The notes below the pieces were generated by a model. That model had not been told where the DNA came from. It did not search any database and was given only the letters and a program-made list of their open reading frames with translations. Of a stretch of DNA of 64,000 nt, positions 46,965-56,204 are shown piece after piece. Source of the stretch: Actinacidiphila yeochonensis CN732 (GTDB taxonomy: Bacteria; Actinomycetota; Actinomycetes; Streptomycetales; Streptomycetaceae). The stretch covers positions 1,240,001 through 1,304,000 of the forward strand of contig NZ_JQNR01000004.1 of the NCBI RefSeq assembly GCF_000745345.1. Direction: 5' to 3'. The position numbers and the translations under genes are program-made. Numbering within the stretch: position 1 is the first letter of the stretch; each line of letters starts with the position of its first letter.

Positions 46965-49900
46965 CTACCGCCCCGCCGGGGACAGCCGCAGGGTGAGGAT
47001 CTGGAACGGCCGCAGGGTCAGGGCCACCCCGCCGTCACCGGTGTCGACCGCGGCGCCGTCCTGGTCCTCGGCGTCGGTCCACGGGCGCTCCAGAAGGTCG
47101 GTCACGGTGGCCGAGGCGAACGGGAAGGACGCGCTGAGCGTGGCGCGGGTCCGGCGGCCGTGTGCCTCGTACAGCCGGACGACCACGTCGCCCGTGCGGT
47201 CGTCGGCGAGCTTCACCGCGGAGACCACCACACCCTCCTGGTCGACGGCGACCAGCGGCTCCACCGGAGCCGAGCCGGCCACCGAGCGCTCCGGCAGGTT
47301 CATCCGGTAGCCCTCGCGGACGGCGTCGCCGATCCGCGCCCCCACCACCAGCCCGTACCGCAGCCGGTGCCGGCCCTGGTCCTGCTGGGGGTCGGGGAAG
47401 CGGGCCGCGCGCAGCAGGGACACCCGCGCCGTCGTCGTGGTGCCGCCGTCGGGGCGGATGTGGCGGGTGATGTCGTGGCCGTAGCTGGAGTCGTTGACCA
47501 GCGCCGCACCCCAGCCGGGCTCGCCGAGGTGGAGGAAGCGGTGCGCGCACACCTCGAACTTCGCCGCGTCCCAGCTGGTGTTGGCGTGCGTGGGCCGCTC
47601 GACGTAGCCGAACGGGATCTCCGCGGAGGAGTGGGCGGCCCGCACGTCCAGCGGGAACGCCGCCTTCAGCAGCTTCTCCCGCTCGTGCCAGTCGATCACC
47701 GTGTCGATGTCCACCTGCCGCCGCCCCTCGCGCAGCGACAGGACCTGCTCCACCCGGGAGGCGCCGAAGGTGCGCACCACGCGGACGCCGTGCCCGTCCT
47801 CGGTCTCGACCGCGGCCACGGAGTCGGCGGCGTCCAGGTCGCGCACGGTGTGGCGGTAGAAGGCGTCGAGGTCCCAGGCGTCCCAGCGGTTGGGGAAGTC
47901 CTGGTGGAGCTGGAGCAGGTTCCCCGCCGTGCCCGGCGCCAGCGCCTCCCGCCCGGCGCCGATGTCGTACGCCGAGACCAGCAGCCCCCGGCGGTCCACG
48001 GTGAACCGCACCACGCCGTTGTCCAGTACGAAGCCGCCGTCCACCGGCTCCGGAACCACCGTCCCGGCCCCTTCGGCCCCGGCCCGGAGCACCGCGCCGA
48101 ACGCCGGGACGCCGTCCCTGGCGTGCGGTGCCGCGTTGAACACCAGCCGGGTCCCGGCTTCGGCGCCCGCCCGGGTGCCGCCGTCGGCTCCGGCACCGGC
48201 CAGCGACCGCTGCGCGTCGCCCACCAGCTCCAGCAGCTCCCGCGTCACCTCGGCGTGGGTCTGCTCCGCCTCCCGGTGCACCCACGCGATCGACGTACCC
48301 GGCAGGATGTCGTGGAACTGGTGCAGCAGCACCGTCTTCCACAGCCGGTCCAGCGCCTCGTACGGGTACGCCGCCCCGGCCCGCAGCGCCGCCGTCGCCG
48401 ACCACAACTCGGCCTCGACCAGCAGGTGTTCGTTGCGCCGGTTGCCCTGCTTGGTGAGGTGCTGGCTGGTCAGGGTGCCGCGGTGGAACTCCAGGTACAG
48501 CTCGCCCACCCAGACCGGCGCCTGCGGGTAGTCCGCCAGCGCCTTCGGGAAGAACTCCGCCGGCCCCTCGATGTCCACCCGCGGCGAGCCCTCCAGGCTG
48601 GCCAGCCGCTCCGCCCGGGCCAGCATCTCCCGGGTCGGGCCGCCGCCGCCGTCCCCGTAGCCGAACGGCACCAGGGAGCGGTGGGTGTGCGCCTTGTCCC
48701 GGAAGTTCCGCTCGGCGTGCGCCACCTCGGCGCCGGTCAGCGCGCTGTTGTAGGTGTCGACCGGCGGGAAGTGGCTGAAGATCCGGGTGCCGTCCACGCC
48801 CTCCCACCAGAACGAGTGGTGCGGGAAGGAGTTCGTGGTGTTCCAGGAGATCTTCTGGGTCATGAACCAGCGCACCCGGGCGAGTTTCATCAGCTGCGGC
48901 AGCGCCGCGTTGTAGCCGAAGGTGTCCGGCAGCCACATGTCCTCGGTCTCGACCCCGAACTCGTCGAGGTAGAACCGCTTGCCGTGGACGAACTGCCGCA
49001 CCAGCGACTCGCCGCCGGTGATGTTGGTGTCCGGCTCCACCCACAGGCTGCCGGTCGGCACGAACTGCCCGGTCCGCGCCTTCTCCTGGGCCCGCGCGTA
49101 CACGTCGGGGCGGTGCTCCTTGAGCCACGCCAACTGCTGCGCCTGGCTCATCACGAAGCGGAAGCCGGGGTGCGTGTCCATCAGCTCCGTGACGTTGGAG
49201 ACGGTGCGGGCGACCTTGCGCACCGTCTCGCGCAGCGGCCACAGCCAGGCGGAGTCGATGTGCGCGTGGCCGATCGCGGAGATCCGGTGCGCCCCGGCGG
49301 AGGCCGGCGCGGCCAGGGCCGGCGCGAGGGCCTTGCGGGCCCCGGCCGCGGTGCCGCTGATGTCCTGGAGGTCCACCAGGTCCAGGGCGTCCTCGACCGC
49401 GCGCAGGATCTGCCAGCGCCGGGTGGACTGCTCGGGAAGCTCCCGCACCAGCTCGCCGAGCACGTCGAGGTCCTGGACGAGCTCGAAGACCTCCGCGTCG
49501 AACACCGCGAGGTCCAGCCGCCGCAGCCGGTACAGCGGATCGCCGGCCGGTACGGCGCCGTCGTCCTGCCCGTTCCCCGCGTCCTCCCGTCGCCGGCGCC
49601 GTCCGGGAGCCAGCCCGCCCGGTCGCCCGCGGCGGTCACCGCGAAGGTGTGCTGCTCCGGGCCGGTGCGCATCACCAGCGGGTTCGCCGCGGCCTCGACG
49701 TAGAAGACCACCTCCTCGCCGCCGTGGGCCGAGGCGGCGACCGGGAGGTGGGTGTTGCGCGGGTTGAGCGCCTTCACCGCGGTGCCGTCGGGCCGGTACG
49801 CCAGGCCCTCCGCGGAGAACCCGGGCTCGATGGTGCTGAACCCGAGGTCCACCACCGCCTCCACCGGCAGGCCCGCCCACTCCCGCGGCACCCGCCCGGT

Positions 49901-50119
49901 GAGCCGGAACCAGCTGGTGGTCCACGCCGGCCCCCACCGGTCGCCGACCCGCGCCGGCTCGTAGGCCGCGGCCAGCCCGGTCTCCACCGGCACGGGTTCG
50001 CCGGCCACGTGCCAGACCTCGACGGTGAGCGGCACCGCGCGGGCGTGCACCGCGGGACGCAGCCGCTGGTCCAGGACGCGTTCGAGCCGTTCCTGTGTGC
50101 TTGCCGGATCGCTGTGCAT
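46965..50119 (-). pseudogene. GH38 alpha-mannosidase, frameshifted near the N-terminus
   Basis: A family 38 retaining alpha-mannosidase of the cytoplasmic bacterial type, about 1051 residues when repaired. The N-terminal beta domain (50119 to about 49600: TVEVWHVAGEPVPVETGLAA, WTTSWFRLTGRVP) and the rest (about 49590 to 46965) are in different frames. Adding one C to the run 49586-49588 joins them. Catalytic domain: IGHAHIDSAWLWPLRE (zinc ligands) and WLPDTFGYNAALPQLM with the nucleophile aspartate; then NRRNEHLLVEAE and the C-terminal beta domains. ATG 50119 follows GGGAGG by nine bases. It lies 152 bases downstream of the sugar permeases, suggesting it processes imported alpha-mannosides. 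Mutation and base-calling error are both possible. Confidence 0.87.
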
Positions 50120-50271
50120 GGAAGGTGGCCTCCCTCTCGTTGAACTCTCGTTGGGTGTGCCGGGACACCGGCCGCCGTGCTCGGCCGAGGACGAGGCCGA
50201 GGCTGATGACGGGGCCGGGTGATCGGGTTGCCGGCGGACGGCGCGGGGACGCCGTGAAGGCGTCCCCGGGG

Positions 50272-51168
50272 TCAGCCCTTGAGCGCGCCGCCCAGGGCGA
50301 AGCCGCGGCCCAGCCGGCGGGCCAGCAGCAGGTAGAGCATCACCACGGGGAGCGAGTACAGGATCGAGAACGCCGACAGCTGCCCGTACTGGGTCTCGCC
50401 GTGCGCGCTGAGGAAGGTGAACACGCTCACCGACGCCGGCAGCTTCTCCGGCGACAGCAGCAGGATGAACGGCACGAAGAAGTTCCCCCACATGCTGATG
50501 AAGGTGAAGATCGTCACCACGGTCACGCCCGGCCACATCAGCGGCAGGACGATCCGCCACAGCACCTGCATGGTGTTGGCGCCGTCGATCCGGGCCGCCT
50601 CCTCCAGCACCACCGGAACGCCGTCCATGAAGTTCTTCATCAGCCAGATCCCGAACGGCAGCGCCGAGGCGGCCAGGAAGAGCGTCGCCGCGGGCATCGA
50701 GTCGATCAGGTCGACCTGGACGAACATGCTGTAGACCGGGATCATCACCGCGGTGATCGGCAGGCCGGTGGAGAAGAGGATCGTGTAGAGGAACGGCCGC
50801 CGCAGCCGCGAGCGGAACCGCGACAGCGGGTACGCGGCCAGGATCGCGCAGACCACGCACAGCAGGGTGCCGCCCCCGCACAGCAGCAGGCCGTTGAGCA
50901 TCGGCCGGTAGGTGGTGTCGTAGTTGAGCGCGTGGCGGAAGTTCTCGGTGGTCGGGTGCGGCACGGAGAGCGTGAAGTCGGCGTGCGCGTTGACCGAGGC
51001 GAGCAGCATCCACGCCAGCGGCACCAGGTAGAGCACGGAGAAGAGCAGCAGCAGCGTGTTGACGCCGGTCCGCGCCGCACGGGCCCGCCCGCGCCGCGAC
51101 CAGCCCGGCCGCGAGGCCGACGGAAGCGGCCGGGGCCGCTCCAGCCGCGGGCTCTCGGTGACGGCCAT
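50272..51168 (-). CDS. Sugar ABC transporter permease, MalG type (CUT1)
   Basis: A 298-residue permease with six membrane helices. The EAA loop EEAARIDGANTMQVLWRIVL lies about 60% along the protein and binds the ATPase. It pairs with the MalF-type permease encoded just upstream; the ATG overlaps that gene's stop by one base (TGATG), so the two are coupled. No ATPase gene is in the cluster; in Streptomyces such importers use the shared ATPase MsiK. Substrate inferred as alpha-mannoside from the GH38 gene downstream. Confidence 0.94.
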   Translation of the reverse strand: MAVTESPRLERPRPLPSASRPGWSRRGRARAARTGVNTLLLLFSVLYLVPLAWMLLASVNAHADFTLSVPHPTTENFRHALNYDTTYRPMLNGLLLCGGGTLLCVVCAILAAYPLSRFRSRLRRPFLYTILFSTGLPITAVMIPVYSMFVQVDLIDSMPAATLFLAASALPFGIWLMKNFMDGVPVVLEEAARIDGANTMQVLWRIVLPLMWPGVTVVTIFTFISMWGNFFVPFILLLSPEKLPASVSVFTFLSAHGETQYGQLSAFSILYSLPVVMLYLLLARRLGRGFALGGALKG

Positions 51169-52106
51169 CAGTCCTCCTCCACGTTCAGCAGCCGGATGTA
51201 GACCACGGAGAACAGCGCGCCCACGACCAGCAGCACCAGAGCGACGGCCGTTCCGTAGCCGATCAGGCTGTCGTTGAACGCCTCCTGGTACATGAAGATC
51301 GGCAGCGTCTCGCTCTTCCTGCCCGGACCGCCCTGGGTCATCGTGTAGATCAGCCCGAAGACGGACAGCGTCTGCAGGGTGATCAGCATCAGGTTGGTCA
51401 GGATCGACCTGCGGATCAGCGGCAGCGTCACCCGCCACAGCCGCTGCCACGGCCCGGCGCCGTCCATCTCGGCGGCCTCCACCAGCTCCTGCGGCACGTC
51501 GCCGAGCGCGGCGGAGAACACGAGCATCGAGAAGGCCGTCCCGCGCCAGACGTTGGCGAGGCACACCGCGAGGATCGGCAGCGTGTACAGCCAGTCCTGC
51601 TGCGGCAGGTGCAGGAAGTGCAGGATCGCGTTGAGCGAGCCCCGCTGGTAGAAGAACGCGTACATCAGGTAGCCGGCCACCACCTCCGGCAGCACCCACG
51701 CCGCGATGACCACCCCGCTGGTGATCGAGCGGACCGGCTTGGACGCCTTCTCCATGAGCACCGCCAGCGCCAGGCCCACGGTGTTCTGCCCGATCACCGC
51801 CGAACCGACCACGAACAGCAGGGTCAACTCGACCGCGTTGAGGAAGTCGGAGTCGCCGAAGGCGCGGGTGAAGTTCCGGAATCCGACGAAGTGAGTGCCG
51901 ACGGCTCCGGTCAGCTGCATGTCGGTGAAGGCGTAGTAGACGCAGTACCCGATCGGGCCGGCCAGGAAGACCAGCAGCAGCACCAGCGAGGGCAGCATCG
52001 GCAGCCCGCGCAGCAGGCCCGGCAGGAAGGTGGCCCGCCGCGCGGGGGCCGCCGCGCCGCCGTCCTTCCGCCGGCCGGCGGAAGGCGCGGTGGCGGCGGC
52101 GCTCAC
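51168..52106 (-). CDS. Sugar ABC transporter permease, MalF/UgpA type (CUT1)
   Basis: A 312-residue permease. A hydrophilic N-terminus precedes six helices with FLAGPIGYCVYYAF in helix 1 and the EAA loop VEAAEMDGAGPWQRLWRVTL. It forms the heterodimer with the MalG-type partner. The GTG start overlaps the binding-protein stop by four bases (GTGA), indicating a tight operon: binding protein, MalF, MalG, then mannosidase. Confidence 0.94.
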   Translation of the reverse strand: MSAAATAPSAGRRKDGGAAAPARRATFLPGLLRGLPMLPSLVLLLVFLAGPIGYCVYYAFTDMQLTGAVGTHFVGFRNFTRAFGDSDFLNAVELTLLFVVGSAVIGQNTVGLALAVLMEKASKPVRSITSGVVIAAWVLPEVVAGYLMYAFFYQRGSLNAILHFLHLPQQDWLYTLPILAVCLANVWRGTAFSMLVFSAALGDVPQELVEAAEMDGAGPWQRLWRVTLPLIRRSILTNLMLITLQTLSVFGLIYTMTQGGPGRKSETLPIFMYQEAFNDSLIGYGTAVALVLLVVGALFSVVYIRLLNVEED

Positions 52107-53485
52107 TGCGCGTCCTGCGTGGTCTTGTCCGCGCCCACAACGGACTTGACATCGTTGTCGTACGTGCTGGCCGCCTTGTCGACCGACGCCTGGCCGGTGG
52201 TCACCGATTCCATGGCCTTCTGGATGGCGGAGGAGACCTGGGTGTAGGCGGGCAGGCCCGGCCGGTAGAAGGTGTCCGCGACGAGGGAGTTGAAGAACGC
52301 GTTGGTGGGCAGCGCCTGGAGGTACTTGGGGTCGGCGGCCACGTCCGAGCGGACGGCGATGGTCGCGTTGACCATGTTCCACTTCGCCGAGGCCGACTCG
52401 GTCTCCAGCGACTCGACGAACTTCCAGGCCAGGCTCGGGTTCTTGGCCTTGGCCGGGATCGACCAGGCCCAGCCGCCGGACATGCTGACCTTCCCCTTGC
52501 CCTGGCCGTTCTGCGTGGGCATCGCGGCCTCACCCATCGTGTTCTGCCACTGCGACCACGGCTTCTGGCCGGTGCTGATCCAGCTGTTGGGCATCCACGA
52601 GCCGTCGACGTCGATCGCGAGCTTGCCCTCGGGGATCAGCTGCGTGTTGAGCTCGGTGTTGAAGTTGGCGCTCAGCGCGTCCTGCGCCTTCGGCGCCAGG
52701 CCCTGGTGGTAGATGGTCTGTACGAAGTTGAGGGCGTCCTTGAACCCGCTGCTGCCCACCACCCACTTCTGCTGGGTGCTGTCGTAGAGCGAGTTGCCGG
52801 CCGCCGGGGTACCGTACAGCAGCATCTCGAAGCCCTGCATGGACGACTGCTCACCGCCGGCGGTGCCGGTGTAGAGGTTCATCGGGGTCACGCCCGGCAG
52901 CTTCGACTTGATGGTGCGCGCGGCCGACAGGATGTCGGCCCACGTCTTGGGCTGCCACGGCACCGGTAGGCCCGCCTGCTGGAAGAGCGCCTTGTTGTAC
53001 CAGATCCCGCGCGTGTCGGTGTTGTCCGGAACTCCGTAGGTCTTGCCGTCCGCGGCGTACTTCATCGCCGCCTTCGCCGCCGACGCGTACCTGGACCAGT
53101 CGCTCCACGTGGAGAGGTAGGAGTCCAGCGGCTTCAGGTAGCCGCTGGCCACGTCGGAGTTGATGGTGGCGGTGTCCTCGTAGACAAGGTCTGGCGCGGT
53201 CGCCGGCGAGCGCATCATCAGCTGGATCTTCGTGTAGTAGTCGTTCTCGCTGGCCGTGACCGGCACGAGCTTCACCGTGGTGCCGGGGTTGGCCTGCTCG
53301 AACTGCTTGACCTCGGCGGCGAGGTAGTCCGGCTGGACGGTGTTGCTGCTGTTGAGCTGCTTCTGGTACACGACCTTGATCGTCTTGCCGGAGCTGCCGG
53401 AGCCGGAACCGCAGCCCGAAAGGGTCGTCGCCAGCACGGTGGCGACGACGGCGATGCCGGTCGCGACGGGGAGTCTCGTACGCAC
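52103..53485 (-). CDS. Sugar-binding lipoprotein of an ABC transporter
   Basis: A 460-residue cluster B (CUT1) solute-binding protein. The signal peptide ends at a clear lipobox LSGC (ATTLSGCGSG), so the mature protein is lipid-anchored outside the membrane. The ligand domain has APDLVYEDTATINSDVASGY, TRGIWYNKALFQQAGLP and IDVDGSWMPNSW, usual for oligosaccharide binders. GTG 53485 is used because GGAGGA lies five bases upstream. It is the first gene of the transporter operon; the promoter is about 120 bases further upstream. Confidence 0.95.
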   Translation of the reverse strand: MRTRLPVATGIAVVATVLATTLSGCGSGSGSSGKTIKVVYQKQLNSSNTVQPDYLAAEVKQFEQANPGTTVKLVPVTASENDYYTKIQLMMRSPATAPDLVYEDTATINSDVASGYLKPLDSYLSTWSDWSRYASAAKAAMKYAADGKTYGVPDNTDTRGIWYNKALFQQAGLPVPWQPKTWADILSAARTIKSKLPGVTPMNLYTGTAGGEQSSMQGFEMLLYGTPAAGNSLYDSTQQKWVVGSSGFKDALNFVQTIYHQGLAPKAQDALSANFNTELNTQLIPEGKLAIDVDGSWMPNSWISTGQKPWSQWQNTMGEAAMPTQNGQGKGKVSMSGGWAWSIPAKAKNPSLAWKFVESLETESASAKWNMVNATIAVRSDVAADPKYLQALPTNAFFNSLVADTFYRPGLPAYTQVSSAIQKAMESVTTGQASVDKAASTYDNDVKSVVGADKTTQDAQ

Positions 53486-53608
53486 GCTAATCCTCCGGAG
53501 GTTGCCCGATCGGGCCCGCAAGCGGCTGCGGGACACGCCGAGAGGCGGGGCCTCCCGCACGGGAAACCCCTGTACAGCCAGGGCTACGGCGCCCGGCATG
53601 TCGGCGAA

Positions 53609-53637
53609 ACTAAATCCATTGGATGGAGCAAGTCAAC
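53609..53637 (-). promoter_or_regulatory. Promoter of the mannoside transporter operon
   Basis: On the minus strand TTGACT (53632-53637), a 17-base spacer and TTAGTT (53609-53614). It lies in an AT-rich island unusual for the window and reads towards the binding-protein gene. Confidence 0.7.
53615..53625. promoter_or_regulatory. Palindrome ATCCATTGGAT in the promoter spacer
   Basis: A perfect 5-bp inverted repeat around a central T, placed wholly between the -35 and -10 boxes of the transporter promoter. A repressor here, most simply the divergent ROK protein, would block polymerase. Confidence 0.5.
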
Positions 53638-53881
53638 GGATGTGACATGTAAACTTCCCCTGCGCAAACGGCAGTTGGGGAGTGCGTCGGAGGCGTCAGC
53701 AGGAGTTCCGGGGGTGCGCCAGCAGCGGTGGAGCGCGGTGCCCGGCCGAGGGAGCCGGCCGGTCAGGTGCCCCGGGTGCCCACCGGTGGCGTCCGTACGC
53801 GGCCGCGGCGGAGTCGGGCCCGTATCCGCGCGGCCGAACCCGACGACCGGCCGGGCGGGCCCGGAAAGGAGACGTGACGCG

Positions 53882-55117
53882 GTGACGCAGGGTGGTACGA
53901 ACCTGCCCCGGGTGGGGGGCTACAACCAGGCGGTCGTGCTGGACGCGATCCGCACGGCGGGCCAGGTCAGCCGGGTCGAGCTGGCGCCGCTGACCGGGCT
54001 CACCAGCCAGACCGTCTCGAACGTGGTGCGGCGGCTGCTGACGGCCGGCCTGATCACGGAGTCCGGGCACGCCCCCTCGAACGGCGGCAAGCGCCGGACG
54101 CTGCTGTCGCCGCGGGCCGACGGGGCGTACGCGGTCGGTGTCCAACTCGACCCGGACGCCGCGGTGATCGTCGTGGTGGACCTGGCCGGCACCGTCCTCG
54201 GCACCCGGCGGGTCAGGCTCACCGAACCGGGCGATCCGGCCGCCGTGGTGGAGAAGGTCGCGGCCGCCGCCCGGCGGCTGACCGCCAAGGTCCAGGTGGA
54301 CCCGGCCAGGCTGCTGGGCACCGGCATCGCCACCCCCGGACCGATCGACGGACCCGCGGGCGAGGTCGTGCTGCCGCCCAACTTCCCCGGCTGGGGCCGC
54401 GTCCCGCTGCTGGAGATGTTCCGCGCCGCGACGGGCATGCCGGTCGCCATGGACAACGACGCCACCGTCGCCGCGATCGGGGAGCGGTGGATCGGCGGCC
54501 GCGAACGGGCCGGCAGCTTCCTGTTCATCTACCTGGGCACCGGCATCGGCGCCGGGATCGTACTGAACAACACCGTCCTGCACGGCGACTCCAGCAACGC
54601 CGGGGAGTTCGCCCACATGGCCGTCGCGCCCGGCGGACGGGAGTGCCACTGCGGCGGTACGACCTGCCTGGGCCCCTACGTCTCCCCGGCCGCCGTGGTG
54701 GCCGACCTGGTGGAGCGGTACGGCCGCCCCGCCGCCGTCCGGCTCGGCCTGGAGGGCACGCCCGCCGCCGTGCACACGGACTGGCAGCGGCTGAGCAGGG
54801 CCGCCCGCCGGGGCGACGCGGTGGCCGAGGGAGTGGTGCGGGAGGCCGGCGCCCGCATCGGCCAGGCCGCGCGGGGCGCGGTGGCGCTGCTGGACGTCAG
54901 CCGGGTGGTGCTGGGCGGCGAGGCGGTGCGCGGCATCGAGGAGCTGATGTGCGAGGAGATCGAGTCGGCGGTCAACGCCACGGCGGTCGCCCGGGCCATC
55001 CGGCCCATCGCGGTGGAGAAGAGCGTGATCGGCGACGCGGTGGGCGCGGTCGGGGCGGCCTCGCTGATCCTGCACGGCGCCTATGCGCCGGGCTGGCGGA
55101 TGCTCACCGAGCGCTGA
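53882..55117 (+). CDS. ROK-family (NagC/XylR-type) transcriptional regulator
   Basis: A 411-residue ROK repressor: winged helix-turn-helix in residues 10-60 (GQVSRVELAPLTGLTSQTVS), then the sugar-kinase-like ROK domain with GIATPGPID, MDNDATVAAIGER, FIYLGTGIGAGIVLN and the zinc motif CHCGGTTCLGPYVS. The zinc motif's usual CxCGxxGC is slightly altered but keeps three cysteines and a histidine. It probably binds a mannoside-derived ligand and represses the divergent ABC/GH38 operon. GTG 53882 is the first start that gives the family N-terminus; AAAGGAG lies upstream. Confidence 0.94.
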   Translation: MTQGGTNLPRVGGYNQAVVLDAIRTAGQVSRVELAPLTGLTSQTVSNVVRRLLTAGLITESGHAPSNGGKRRTLLSPRADGAYAVGVQLDPDAAVIVVVDLAGTVLGTRRVRLTEPGDPAAVVEKVAAAARRLTAKVQVDPARLLGTGIATPGPIDGPAGEVVLPPNFPGWGRVPLLEMFRAATGMPVAMDNDATVAAIGERWIGGRERAGSFLFIYLGTGIGAGIVLNNTVLHGDSSNAGEFAHMAVAPGGRECHCGGTTCLGPYVSPAAVVADLVERYGRPAAVRLGLEGTPAAVHTDWQRLSRAARRGDAVAEGVVREAGARIGQAARGAVALLDVSRVVLGGEAVRGIEELMCEEIESAVNATAVARAIRPIAVEKSVIGDAVGAVGAASLILHGAYAPGWRMLTER

Positions 55118-55156
55118 ACGGGAGAACGGGAGCCCGCTCCCGGGCGGCTCGCAGCC

Positions 55157-55175
55157 CGGCCGCTGGGGGCGGCCG
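55157..55175 (+). terminator. 7-bp stem-loop after the ROK gene
   Basis: CGGCCGC pairs with GCGGCCG around TGGGG, about 40 bases after the stop. A smaller hairpin GGGAGC/GCTCCC precedes it. No T tract. Confidence 0.5.
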
Positions 55176-55342
55176 ACCCGTCCCGGCCGCTCAAGTCACC
55201 GGGGGGCAGCCCACGCGGCGCGGCGCCGCGCCGCGTCCGAAGCCGCACCGCTGACGGGTCCACCCCGGAGGGATGACCCCGGAGGGACGAGCGTTCGATG
55301 ACGGGGCGATCTCGCCGGCCGCCAAACAACGAGGGGAAGCGC

Positions 55343-55918
55343 ATGGACGCAAGTGAGCGCATCGCACGTGGTCTGCTCTACACCGAGAGCGACGCGGTGC
55401 CCATGAGCGGGCGGCGCCGCGCCGACCTGCTGCACGAGTACAACCTGACCGCACCGTCCGAGACCGGACGGCGGGCCGAACTGCTCGGCCGGATACTGGG
55501 TTCGGTCGGGAAGGGGGCGTCCATAGAGACCGGGTTCAACGCCTCCTACGGCAGCAACACCCACATCGGGGACGACTTCTTCGGCAACTTCAACCTCTCC
55601 ATCGTCGACGACGTCGAGGTGAGGATCGGCGACGGCGTCATGGTCGCCCCGAACGTCACCATCACCACGACCGGCCACCCGGTCCACCCCGACCTGCGGT
55701 ACGACCACAACCGGTTCTCCGAACCCGTCACGATCGGGGACAAGGTGTGGATCGGCAGCAACGTCGTCGTCCTGCCCGGCGTGACGATCGGGCACGGGTC
55801 GGTGATCGGGGCGGGAAGCGTCGTCACCCGCGACATCCCGCCGATGGTCGTCGCCTTCGGATCACCGTGCCGGGTCGTCCGGCCGATCACCGACGACGAT
55901 CTGACGCGGCGTCGGTAA
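55343..55918 (+). CDS. Sugar O-acetyltransferase, maltose/galactoside acetyltransferase type
   Basis: A 191-residue left-handed beta-helix hexapeptide acetyltransferase. The N-terminal Mac domain (RIARGLLYTESDAVPMSGRR) and hexapeptide repeats (FGNFNLSIVDDVEVRIGDGV, TIGDKVWIGSNVVVLPGVTI, IGHGSVIGAGSVVTRDIPP) are complete, with the catalytic histidine in TTTGHPV. It moves acetyl from acetyl-CoA to a sugar hydroxyl. The ATG at 55343 has GAGGGGAAG upstream. It follows the ROK gene by 225 bases in the same direction. Confidence 0.94.
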   Translation: MDASERIARGLLYTESDAVPMSGRRRADLLHEYNLTAPSETGRRAELLGRILGSVGKGASIETGFNASYGSNTHIGDDFFGNFNLSIVDDVEVRIGDGVMVAPNVTITTTGHPVHPDLRYDHNRFSEPVTIGDKVWIGSNVVVLPGVTIGHGSVIGAGSVVTRDIPPMVVAFGSPCRVVRPITDDDLTRRR

Positions 55919-55980
55919 GCGCCGTCCGGACCGCTGTCCGGTCGTCCGGTCGTCCGCTCGTCCGGTCGTTCGCGAGCTTC

Positions 55981-56076
55981 GGAACGCCGTACGGAGGCGC
56001 TGGAACGCCATGCGGATGCTTGGGAACGCCGTTCGTAGCTTCTGAACGTCGTATGTGAGCTTAGGAACGCCGTACG
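55981..56076. repeat. 21-bp tandem repeat, five copies
   Basis: Copies of GGAACGCCGTACG and variants start at 55981, 56002, 56023, 56043 and 56064, a period of 20-21 bases, separated by more variable 8-base segments. The array lies between two convergent genes. On the minus strand the same bases would give a heptapeptide repeat resembling LRTAF, but there is no start or ribosome binding site. Confidence 0.85.
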
Positions 56077-56204
56077 ACGGGGCCGCCTCGCTCAAGGAGA
56101 CACGCTGCCCGCCAGGAGGACGCGCGGGTGCGGGGCCGGGGAACGAGGCGCCGCTGCCCGACGCCCGCCAGCCCGAGGCGGCCCGGCCCGGCGGGTGAGC
56201 CGCC

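Larger units (their letters stand above)
53486..53881. other. Divergent promoter region of the mannoside locus
   Basis: A 396-base gap between the transporter operon and the ROK regulator. It contains the operon promoter and a palindrome, annotated separately. On the plus strand TAAACT near 53651 could be a -10 for the regulator but no partner -35 is evident. The part from about 53690 on is G/C rich without a gene. Confidence 0.6.
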
